A stretch of 13,507 nucleotides of DNA. Origin: Acanthaster planci (Eukaryota; Echinodermata; Asteroidea; Valvatida; Acanthasteridae). Positions within the stretch are counted from its first letter, which is position 1. The number at the start of each line of letters is the position of its first letter. Where the stretch lies: NCBI RefSeq assembly GCF_001949145.1, contig NW_019091647.1:281667-295173 (forward strand), given 5' to 3'. A program made the position numbers and the translations under genes. The notes under the pieces were generated by a model, which did not search any database, was not told where the DNA came from, and saw only the letters and a program-made list of their open reading frames with translations. This document shows, piece by piece, positions 1 to 8,129 of the stretch.

Positions 1-166
1 GGTAGTCGAGGAAGGAAAGGCGGTGACCAACGGCCAGGTACACGGTGTAGCTGTTCACCAGCGTCAAGTCGAGCAGGTAGAAGAAGAGCTTCTTGTACCA
101 CTCGAGGGACTTACGAGTTGCTCAATGATTTGTCGCTAGTTGGTCGCTCTTGTCATCGCCCCCCAT
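1..166 (-). pseudogene. piggyBac-type transposase fragment (DDE_Tnp_1_7 family), broken
   Basis: Read on the minus strand from an ATG at 166-164, the frame starts MGGDDKSDQLA. It continues with RKSLEWYKKLFFYLLDL and then VNSYTVY, running off the window at position 2. The MGGVD-x-SDQL block followed by RKxLKWYKKLFFHLLDL is the hallmark of the C-terminal part of the transposase catalytic domain of piggyBac elements and their domesticated PGBD relatives, which cut and paste DNA at TTAA sites. An in-frame TGA at 124-122 lies between the two blocks. Upstream of MGG the same frame hits a TAA at 196-194 with no further family similarity, so the left part of the gene is missing here. This is a dead or heavily truncated copy. 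No terminal repeats or TTAA duplication could be placed. The family call is confident; pseudogene status rests on the visible stop. Confidence 0.85.
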
Positions 167-296
167 CAGGGCTCTGCACAAACAATACACGGATTACCTC
201 CGCTAATTGCAGCACTCTGCGCTGAAAGAATACAGGGATTGATTGGCAGTGCCTGGCAGCTCTCAGCAGCTCGTACTTTTATTCCAGGCTTTGATA

Positions 297-348
297 AGTT
301 TGGTCACCCCGGCTATAAAATGAGTTCGGTCACCCCGGCTATAAAATA
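297..348. repeat. 26-bp tandem duplication containing TATAAAAT
   Basis: Two adjacent 26-bp units (297-322 and 323-348) differ at only two positions. Each contains GGTCACCCCGGC followed by TATAAAAT. The duplicated TATA-like sequence could be incidental or part of a transposon promoter. No open reading frame starts convincingly just downstream on either strand. Confidence 0.9.
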
Positions 349-640
349 AAGTCACAATTCACCGGCGAATGATGGCCTAAACTTTTTAACTGACAGCCCC
401 AAACTTTTTAAGAAACGCCCAGCAACTTTTTTCTTTTTTATAGTAAAGTTCCGATTTTGGAGTCCCCGGCCCTGAATATAAGATCTATGGCTCCGGTACC
501 GGAGCCCCCAGCTGGAAGTGGTTAATGTGAGGCCAGAATTCTGCTTTCTTCTGCTTCCTAGATTTACCATTTTTCGCATGTTCTTTTTTTTCCACAGAAA
601 ATGCTGAGCACCTTTAACTCAGTCCAAATTCAGTCACAAA
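349..640. other. No gene seen; short AT-rich repeats and an 18-bp palindrome
   Basis: Contains two copies of AAACTTTTTAA (near 380 and 405) about 25 bp apart and a perfect 18-bp palindrome at 489-506. The minus strand is open from 579 to 352, but the product matches no family I recognise and is rich in simple basic runs, so I do not call it a gene. Confidence 0.5.
489..506. repeat. 18-bp perfect palindrome
   Basis: GGCTCCGGTACCGGAGCC reads identically on both strands, with no spacer. It is GC-rich in an AT-rich neighbourhood. It could be a cruciform or hairpin remnant of a transposon terminus or a dimeric protein site. Nothing nearby decides which. Confidence 0.85.
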
Positions 641-679
641 ATGAAGGCAAAGTCAAACCTGGAAATCTTATGCAAAGCA

Positions 680-990
680 TTGAATGAAATATGAGTTAGA
701 ATGCAGTAAGTCCTGGGGTAAATCCACTTGATGAAGGCAAGTATAATGAAAATACAGTGTCAATTCATTCTGCAAAATACAATTGAAAAGGACACACTAG
801 CTTTGGTCCCAAAAAGCTTGAAAAAATTCTAAACTCGTGGGAGGAAAGATGACATAGCGCCACAGAAACTTTCAGCAAATAGTCCATATTAAAGCTGCAT
901 CCCACCGTACACATATGAACAACAACTGGCTCGCCAGCTATCGGTGTTTTGTTGCTGTGGCAACAAGACATTGAGTTATTGGATGGCTAG
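680..990 (-). pseudogene. Probable decayed continuation of the minus-strand reverse transcriptase
   Basis: Downstream (minus strand) of the firm gag-RT fragment, a 68-codon open stretch (971-765) contains MDYLLK, then a CHLSSHEFRIFSSFLG-like segment. These line up loosely with the motif A region (YLFKFDLKSGYHH, then FLGF) that should come next in this RT lineage. Further on, FSLYLPSS could be a remnant of FTVLPFGLS. Several frameshifts and stops would be needed to connect them. The placement is inferred mainly from order and orientation; similarity alone would not carry it. Confidence 0.3.
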
Positions 991-1078
991 CTAGCCCTAC
1001 AGTTTGCAAGTGTGTATTCGTGTATGCATTTCAAGACAGCAACATATTGCACTCTGCTTATGTGCTCATCTTTTCTTT

Positions 1079-1845
1079 CTAAACAAACGGATTGTCATAC
1101 CTCAGATCTAGAATAAGTATTTTCTCACCAGACTTTTGTACTGAAATAGTTAAAGGATTAATTATGCAATCGAACTCTGCCATTATTGAACTCAAGAATT
1201 CAGTTTTTGTTCTCAAGGTCTATGATGGCTTTTAGTACAATTCTGAATGGAGGATGGCAGAGTGATTGTTCTTTTAAGACTTCAGTGGTGGTGTTTCTTT
1301 AAAGGGAATCTTGTAGCCTCTATGTATTATATCTAACACCTCTGGGTGAGCTTGAATTTTTTCCCGAAATGTTATTGCAGACTTCATGCACCCTTTGTTC
1401 ATTATCAAAATAATTATCTTCATAAAAGTTATCATTCTGTGCTTCTGTACTGTGCCGTGAACCCACAATGTTCTCAACCAGGATGTGTCTATCGAGAGCT
1501 GATGTCTTTGGTTCTGTCAGCCTGGATGCTGAAGCATTCCTTCCTCCAATGACCTGTTGTCCCACTCTTGAAAACAGATGTCTTTAGGTTTCGTCGCTGA
1601 TCTAAAAATAGTGGTATATGGGAGGTGAGACGGTGGTCTATAGTGGCTACTGTAGTGGCAAAAACATCTTCTTGATTAGGAGGTGACTCTGGGACATGTC
1701 GTTTCAAAAGTGGAATGACTTTGAGCGATATGAAGTCGTGGCTTTCTTGCATTTGGCCACAGCCGGAGACTGAACAGAGCAAATTTATTTGGCTTCCTCC
1801 AAGTCGTCTGCCAACTCACCGCTGACATATTCATCTACATGCATA
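1079..1845 (-). pseudogene. Decayed gag-RT fragment of a DIRS/YR-like retroelement
   Basis: Four pieces appear in the right order on the minus strand. First (about 1842-1790) is an acidic DEYVSGELADDLEEAK segment resembling the late gag region of cnidarian-type elements. Second (1575-1534) is a degenerate zinc knuckle, VFKSGTTGHWRKEC, where the first two Cys of the C-x2-C-x4-H-x4-C pattern are lost (Val and Ser). Third (about 1360-1277) is FREKIQAHPEVLDII, then RGYKIPFKETPP, the typical entry to the RT domain (VLxxIxxGYxIPFxxxPP). Fourth (1160-1082) is INPLTISVQKSG, then KILILDLRY, the RT block with NPLxVSVQxSGKKRLILDLR. Stops and frameshifts separate them; the block ends in a TAG at 1081-1079. 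Its zinc knuckle and RT entry differ from the plus-strand elements at 8-13.5 kb, so it is a separate lineage. Whether it is DIRS proper or a related group is uncertain. Confidence 0.7.
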
Positions 1846-1849
1846 AACC

Positions 1850-3060
1850 AGTCTCATTTTGCCTACAACTTGTATGGGCAGTCAGAGTTAACAGAAATAA
1901 CCCCCTTTGATTTTACCTCACATTTGTTTAAAATAGACCTCTGTCCCATTAATTTTAAATTGGGTGTATTTTCATTTAGTATTTTATAACACATGTATGT
2001 GTATTGTCGTCTGGTGTTCTGATATCTGCGTGAGATTTTAACACTTTGGGGTCATTCCATATGAACTCAACCAGAGGTCCCATTGTGACCCCTTCAGATT
2101 TAGCTCATTTTTTTTTATGAAGACATCTACATGAAACACGAACTTATGCAAAATTTTGGGCTTCTACTCCTTACGGTTCTTGAGAACTCTCCCAAATTTC
2201 TGGCCACGCCCACGTTTTACACTCGCAAGCCATAAATGTTAAATTGAAAGGAATTTGGAGACCAATTTCTTAAAAACGAACAGGAATTATTGGCTGAATG
2301 AATGTATCCTGGGTAATTAGTGCCCAGACTTTCAGAATCTGCCATCAGAAATGGCTTAAATTGTATGGTTACAGAGTTTCTGGCCCCTGAACGTTGAAAT
2401 TATTGAAAATCGGAAATAAAAAGTTCAATTTTTGAGGGCTCCCCTTAGTCTGACATTATTCTACTGGTAAAAAGAAAACTGACAACACAGAAGATTTGGT
2501 TTAGAAGTTATGAGCCCTTGGAAAACCCCCCAGTTGTAAAATGGGGACGTTTTCACCTATTTTTGGCTGGCAAATTCACTCTGTGGGCAATTATCCATGG
2601 TATTTAAATTTTTTGCCTCTTAAATCATCATATCTTGCCTTCATTTGGTCAAAGTTTCAGTTTGTTTTTGAACTGGTTAAGGACTTTGTAAAAATGTAGT
2701 CTACTTTTGTGTAAATGGCCTTTTTATCCCTGGGATATGCCAAGGTTGATAAAGGGGTTATCTTGTGGTACAAATATATCAAACAGTGGTCCAGAGCAGC
2801 TTGTCTGTCATACACTCAGCCTTTGGATAAAAAGATCTGCAGAAAAGGAATTAATAACATCACTTTTTAGGAGTGCTCATGAAACAAGATAGTGAGAACA
2901 AACTGAACAATCTCCTGCTCTCTGGACTGCAGACATAGTGTTATGTACAGGTCATACATGAACTGAAGTACTCTACAGTACCATCACATAAATCAACTTA
3001 CCACACAAATTAGTTCATGTGAATGAGGGCAGCCTTTTCACTATGAGTGCAGTATCAGTC
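1850..3060. other. Non-coding stretch, no feature recognised
   Basis: AT-rich sequence with short scattered open frames only (for example 2707-2892 plus), none resembling a known domain. Poly-T tracts and the generally decayed look suggest intergenic or intronic DNA, possibly with old unrecognised transposon sequence around 2040-2720. Confidence 0.6.
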
Positions 3061-3062
3061 TC

Positions 3063-3123
3063 CTGATGACGGACAGAGCATACTGTCCGAAACTTTGAGT
3101 TCCTCACGGTTCTTTTCAGAACC
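3063..3123 (+). repeat. Double hairpin with hammerhead-core-like motif (possible Penelope/LINE end remnant)
   Basis: CTGATGA (3063-3069) is followed by a perfect 7-bp stem, CGGACAG/CTGTCCG, with a 6-nt loop (3070-3089), and then AAAC (3090-3093). A second hairpin, GGTTCT-TTTC-AGAACC, lies at 3108-3123. CTGATGA, stem II, GAAAC is the hammerhead ribozyme core, and Penelope-like elements are known to carry such ribozymes in their terminal repeats. Two things argue against an active ribozyme. There is one extra C between CTGATGA and the stem if G3089 is the core G. The flanks also do not pair as stem I. I read it as a decayed or merely similar retroelement-end motif. Confidence 0.4.
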
Positions 3124-4394
3124 ATACAGACTCACAAAGAGATTGTACCCTTGCCTGGTGCTACCGCAAGCTTTCCACCTTAGTTGTCTATCACCATGAA
3201 TAGCTTGAAATCCCATATGAGTACAGTATCATCAAAAACGTGCACTTTGTCCCTGCAGTTCAGGTACTGAGGCTATTGATATTACATATTGAAAACAAAA
3301 ACATTATAAGCAGTTAGATGAACGTTATTGCTAAAAATGCAAACAACAATAAATTCCAAACAAAGTAATATTGACATGAATTTTGGGGAAATATGACTTT
3401 TAGTACATACATGTACACTCATAACCTAATTTATGTAAAATGCTGGGTGTGGCCAAGTGAATTCGGTTCCGCATCACTACATGTACATGGAAAAAGAAAG
3501 CTGCTCATAGCGACCGTGGTCTATATGTTTGTAAGGATACAAATTTCTACAGAAATAAACTTTGTTTTCTTAATTCCACTGAAATAAGGCAGTTCTGTGC
3601 TCATCCAGTTGACAGCTCCTTTTAATGTACCATGTGACAGTTATCTGTTGCTGCTGCTTGCTTGTACCGCCCATTCATTTTAGACACCCAATAGCATGGA
3701 GATTTCCATGGGCACGTGTAAGGGGCATGCACGTGTACATGTACGTGTGCAGATGTTGGTAGTTTACTTGTTGGCAGCTGAACTCGACTTCGTTGCTTTC
3801 GTCGGCGATGGTAGATGGCACAGCGCTCAATACCGTAATTTCATTGTTTTATTTTCACATGTGAAGGATACTTCAACGATCACAATGATTCAAAGATCTT
3901 CAGTTTAGTTGTCTTGTGCGTTTCGTGGTATTAAAAAATAAATTAGACGTGAATTTGAGTCGGGCTTGCCCGATAAAAACTAATATGTACATGTACATGT
4001 AGGCCAGTACACGCTTCAGGGATCAGTACCATTGGGGATTGGACTGTGAGATCGGACTTTATTGCATGCAGACCTTGTGACACAATGGTGATTGACATGA
4101 ACCAAAACCCGAACACCCCAAAATGAAGTCATGATAATTTCAAATATCGGTATTTTTTTTTCACGATATATCAGGGAAAAAATGGATATTGAACAGGCCT
4201 ACCATATGCCTGTTGGCGTGGTTAAATACAAGGCTTAAACAGACATAGTATTATGGCCTCTTTTTTATGTACGATTTATTGGCAAGACGGAAAAGTTAAT
4301 TCTTTTTATGCAGTTTCTTGACGACTACTTCTAGGGTTTCTTTCGTTGCCACTCACAAATTCTCTTCAAGCAATTTTGTGAGCTATCTTCTCGT
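3124..4394. other. Non-coding stretch with TACATGTA palindromes
   Basis: No convincing gene. Short open frames at 3393-3587 and 3696-3908 (plus) show no domain. The region holds TACATGTA at 3408, 3478 and 3736, a doubled copy at 3988-4001, and a small hairpin CGGGC-TT-GCCCG at 3961-3972. Confidence 0.6.
3988..4001. repeat. 14-bp palindrome TACATGTACATGTA
   Basis: A perfect palindrome made of two overlapping TACATGTA units, the densest point of a motif that recurs across the window. It is a sequence signature; no function can be read from it. Confidence 0.9.
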
Positions 4395-4838
4395 TCAATG
4401 CAAATTGAACCCAACTACTTTTGACATGGAATTGTAACTTGCTCTCTTCAAGGACTGGACTTGCTGGAGGGCTTTTTCATTTTCATGCTTGTGTTCTGCT
4501 GTAACCTTGTCAAAATGTGACTCGAGTGATCCCAGGGCCTCAAAACTCCCTCTTTCATAATTTCGGAGATGTCATGAATGGTTATAAGGCCATAACTGTT
4601 TAGCACCTTGAGAACCCGTCCACATTGCATATCTGTGTTAGATAGTGGAATTTCACTGGCCTCATTGTGTTAAAAACAATCAATGAGTACCACATCCTTG
4701 GTACAAAGAGAACAACCGTGGAGCATCACCATTCCGTAGAGGAACTCATGAATATCAAATGAAAAAGAGGCTGCACTATCTGGGATGATGTCAAAGGTCA
4801 AACAGCCCACGATGCAGCAAAACTTTTCTCTAACGTCA
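4395..4838 (-). pseudogene. Unidentified broken coding segment or exon (coiled-coil-like end)
   Basis: I do not recognise this protein. On the minus strand one frame is open from a possible 3' splice site (TTATCTTGCAG ending at 4839). It reads SDVREKFCCIVGCLTF and then FDIHEFLYGMVMLHG. A single TAA interrupts it at 4672-4670. It resumes with SEIPLSNTDMQCGRVLKVL and NSYGLITIHDISEIMKEG. Near 4535 a shift to the neighbouring frame gives a charged, probably helical segment (LESHFDKVTAEHKHENEKAL, then QQVQSLKRASYNS) that ends at TGA 4397-4395. The amino-acid mix looks protein-like in both parts, and one stop plus one frameshift would explain the break. It could equally be two overlapping chance frames. 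No neighbouring exon was found. Confidence 0.28.
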
Positions 4839-6779
4839 CTGCAAGATAATGACGGAACCCGCAAAATCACCACGATTGTTATTTCGGACTATGATTTTCG
4901 GAAACATACTTGTAGAAAATGTGATTGGTGCAGTCGTAGAAGGAGGATGGTTTGCGGGTACTTTTTTGCACTTTTTTAAAAGCTTGTTGTACATCGATTT
5001 TGATTTCTAGCTGTTTTATCGCAGTCAATTTTTTTGAGAGAATCGACCGACTTAGAAACCTAATTAATTGTGAGAGGTATTTTTTAATTTCATGATTATG
5101 GTTTTAATATGTGTAAATATTATCACCTTTCACCACATATAAATCTGTGTAAAATAACTGCGGGGATTATCACTCCTCAGTAAATTTTATAGGCTAGGAT
5201 TTCAACAGGTTGTCACGTCCATCTGAAATGCTGACGTTCAAGACTTTAATTAATCAACTCTAATGAAGTTGAAAGATGGACACAGTCATCATTGTTCCAG
5301 ATATTAGCCACGACTTCCCTCATTTCATTAGATGTTGGGAATTAATTCACTGCCCTTCACTTCATGAAAAATGATCCCCCCAAAGTTGAACATTATCTAA
5401 TGGCCCATATTTGGAGGAACCTGCCACATGTATGTGCATGTCGAAAGACCGATCGGGAACTGCCTTCACACAGCGTCTTGAATTGATACACAACCCATGG
5501 CATGCTAACAGTGCGGGCCATTCTGCTTTACACTATGGTAATCAGGTGTGCAGGTTATGGCCATTTATTAGACTATTGTTAGCGATTTTGTTTATTTGGA
5601 CATGTTGGAGATTAATTGTACATGCATCAACAAAAAGACGTACGTGGGTTGTTGTCTTCCCTCTAGAAGCTGTTCAAGCATCATACATTACATATACTTA
5701 TGGCCGACCATCTGATACAGGTCTGGATACTCCTACACTGATCGTTTTATTGTCCATGGTGTATGAATAGTCTGTTGCCACTGCATGTGAACACGAGTGC
5801 GCCCGCATTGACATGTATGCAAAACAAATACATTACATTCTACTCCACCTTCAATGACTTGTACTGCCTTTTTTCAGAACAAATCTCACGTTCTTTTGAC
5901 CAGCTAAGAGTAAGATTCCAGGTTTATGCATCTAAAAGATTAAGGTCTAATATTGTGTATTTTGTACACGTCATCAAATCTCATTTCACAGCATTTGGAT
6001 CAAAAAGAAGCCAGCTTACATTTTTTTTATACATTCCTGTTGTGCATTTTTTGCCAGTACGTCATCAAATCAAAGCAAACACAAATTTGACCTCGCATGT
6101 TTTTGAAATCTGCCGTGTTGTTGTGGAAAGAAAATGCCTTTTATTTCTCATCTTGATTTTCATTGGATAAATTCATGGTATATTGGTTTTGAGTGGCCAA
6201 TGCATCTCCAAAACCGTAGATATATAAATAATTGAAGCCTTTTGAGTACCTCTTTAATATTTTTAGTGAAACAGTGTGAATGTAGCCACAGGTAACAAAC
6301 ATCTTGGGCCAAGACTACAATGAAGCTAAATTAGCTACACAACCACCATGCCCCTCCAGATGCTGATTTTATGATTAGTGCGGTCTAAAGTTGTGAAAAA
6401 GGGGGGTCCACAAGACAAAAATATGAAAAGGCCTTCTGAACCACTCTTAACATATCTCGGTGTGATCTTGAAGATCATAGGGCAAAGATAGTTTTTGTGG
6501 CCAGGTTATTGGACATAAAATTGCATTAAGAAATGTTGACATATTGGACCCAGATAAGCAGGAATGATGATAATAAACTGAAGCTTTTGCATGCTAAATA
6601 TTGTCAGATTCTGCATGTCTTATGAATGCTCTGTTTATAATATGATTATTGTATTTTCAAAACTATGTCATGTTTAAATACAGGTACATGTAGCATTTTC
6701 TGTTGTAGTTCAACCAATTTGTTCTATGTATGACATAAGTACTCAAGGCATTTGTTTTTGTTTTGGTTCCATTTACCAG
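4839..6779. other. Non-coding stretch upstream of the Rab40 exon
   Basis: AT-rich sequence. The two longest open frames (5411-5770 and 5763-6170, plus) show no domain, no periodicity and no splice context, and are probably chance. I searched by eye for the preceding Rab40 exons (the KFLLVGDSDVGKGE P-loop block and the YKTTTILLDGR block) and did not find them. The last about 40 bases (6740-6779) form a good polypyrimidine tract and splice acceptor. Confidence 0.55.
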
Positions 6780-6918
6780 GGATACTTCAGGCCAGGGCAG
6801 GTTTTGCACGATTCTCCGTTCCTATTCCAGGGGAGCCCAGGGTATTCTGCTTGTCTATGACATCACTAGTCGGTGGTCATTTGATGGCATTGACAGATGG
6901 ATCAAAGAGATTGATGAG
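6780..6918 (+). CDS. RAB40: Rab40-family small GTPase, one internal exon (switch II to alpha-3)
   Basis: The 139-nt exon opens with the last base of a Trp codon split by the upstream intron and then encodes 46 residues. These include [28 protein letters not shown] and [16 protein letters not shown]. It is nearly identical to the matching stretch of vertebrate Rab40. WDTSGQG is the GTPase G3/switch II motif in the Rab40-specific form, where ordinary Rabs have WDTAGQE. Rab40 proteins carry a C-terminal SOCS box and act as substrate adaptors of Cullin-5 ubiquitin ligases; that part is not in this window. The acceptor is TTTGGTTCCATTTACCAG ending at 6779, after a T-rich tract. The donor is GAG/GTACCC at 6919. 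Read-through into the intron stops at 6967-6969. No other exon of the gene was recognised. The conserved sequence and clean splice sites suggest a live gene. Confidence 0.92.
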
Positions 6919-7900
6919 GTACCCCTAGTCATTTTTGTCATTTGTCAAGTTTATTATTTGCTAAGGTAATGTTACTGTAAGTCCCAATTTCATGGAGCTC
7001 CTGTGCAGGAAACATGCAGCCCTCGGACTAAAGACTGTTAGGGACACCCTACCTTTGGTAGGGCACCATAGCCAAAAAAGTTATTAAGGCCAACAGAATT
7101 TTGGTAAAGGGCAAAGATGCCAGTCATTATAATGCTAATTAAAATTGAAGGAATATGTCCTGTATCACATTCATCCAGTCCAGTGGTAGATCCAGCATTC
7201 ATTACTGTTGACAGTACTTGCAAAGGGAAAATAGCTAGCACAGACTGGAGAGCACAGTATGAGCATGTAATGTATGCTTGTATGCTTTAGCACTCTTAAG
7301 GCCTTTTCCTACTACATGTAGACTATCAGGAGTGACCCAAGTGTGATGAGTCAAAGTCTAATAAATTTCCAAAATTCAATAAACTGTGATGCGATATCAT
7401 CGTCATTACATAATGCCTCAACTCAGGAATACGACTCAAGTTCACTGCTTTCATCCTACCCCAAATAGTCACTAGATATGCACCTTAGGTTACTCGCTAA
7501 AAGCTTGATCAACTGTAGTGCACCCTCTACTCCCATGATACATAGCGGAGCGGCTGCCATGTTCATCCGTTTTCTTAGTGCCATTGTTAATGGACTTGTT
7601 ATTTCTGGCATCTTTTAGCTTTTTTGAGTTTCCATTCTGTAATATATAAATAATGAACTGTAGATTCCAATATTATTCCTAAATATGTGTTATTTGTCGT
7701 TTTGTGTAGTATTTTTTCTCTCCCTCTCTCTTAGTATGTGCATGCTCGTAGGTTACCGACGTTGATTGTGTGGCTTGTGCCACCTAGTGATGTTATATAG
7801 GGTCAACTGGGTGACCCGGGACAGTTCGGGGCTTAACACATTCAACGGTTTCCAACTCTCCCCACAGACCAACAGGAGTCACTCAGCAGTCATGATCGCG
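6919..7900. other. Probable Rab40 intron; no gene seen
   Basis: Starts at the Rab40 donor. It contains a perfect hairpin CCCTACC-TTT-GGTAGGG (7047-7063), one TACATGTA (7313-7320) and a CT-rich tract near 7709-7733. The next Rab40 exon (beginning HAPGVP in vertebrates) was not found here. Confidence 0.6.
7047..7063. repeat. Perfect 7-bp hairpin, 3-nt loop
   Basis: CCCTACC, TTT, GGTAGGG. It is followed by A-rich rather than T-rich sequence, so no terminator reading is implied. Probably incidental or a small transposon remnant. Confidence 0.7.
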
Positions 7901-7904
7901 GTGT

Positions 7905-7970
7905 TGAGGTTCAAAGCTGAGACTTTTGATTACCACGCTAACAGTCCGCTCTTCCAGCACACAGGCTGGT
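7905..7970 (-). repeat. tRNA-like segment, possible head of a tRNA-derived SINE
   Basis: On the minus strand TGTGTGCTGG (7963-7954) followed by AAGAGCGG resembles the pol III box A and D-arm of a tRNA. GCTTTGAACCT (7917-7907) resembles box B (GGTTCGAATCC). The spacing between box starts is 46 nt, close to the 44-45 nt of a tRNA. The acceptor stem is not preserved, so it is not a functional tRNA. A SINE head is the natural reading; chance similarity remains possible. Confidence 0.27.
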
Positions 7971-8129
7971 TGGAACTGGGGTTAGCCAACGATGACACAG
8001 AGGGGACTGTCTGACTGCCTCATGCAATGAGGCACCACCTTCAGACACTCTTTCAAAGGGGGCCGCTTCCCCATTATTATCCGAGGCAGCCTCGGTGAGT
8101 ACAGTGTCGGGCCACGCAGGCACAATGCT

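Noticed and set aside
352-579. 75-codon minus-strand frame with a basic KKKK stretch
   Set aside because: The basic runs come from a poly-T tract, the product matches nothing known, and the frame overlaps the 18-bp palindrome.
2040-2720. Possible transposon, judged from its decayed mixed texture
   Set aside because: No coding motif, terminal repeat or target duplication could be identified by eye.
3063-3093. Functional hammerhead ribozyme
   Set aside because: An extra base at the stem II junction, and the bases before CTGATGA do not pair with those after the putative cleavage site, so stem I cannot form. Kept only as a similarity-level feature.
5411-6170. Two long overlapping-edge open frames on the plus strand (119 and 135 codons)
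   Set aside because: No domain, no conserved motif, low-complexity hydrophobic and aromatic runs from AT-rich DNA, and no splice or start context. The lengths are unremarkable for a 13.5-kb search in six frames.
6763-6969. Rab40 frame starting at the ATG-like codon before 6780 and running to 6969 as a complete small protein
   Set aside because: The residues before 6780 and after 6918 are unlike Rab40 and fall outside clear splice acceptor and donor sites, so only 6780-6918 is exon.
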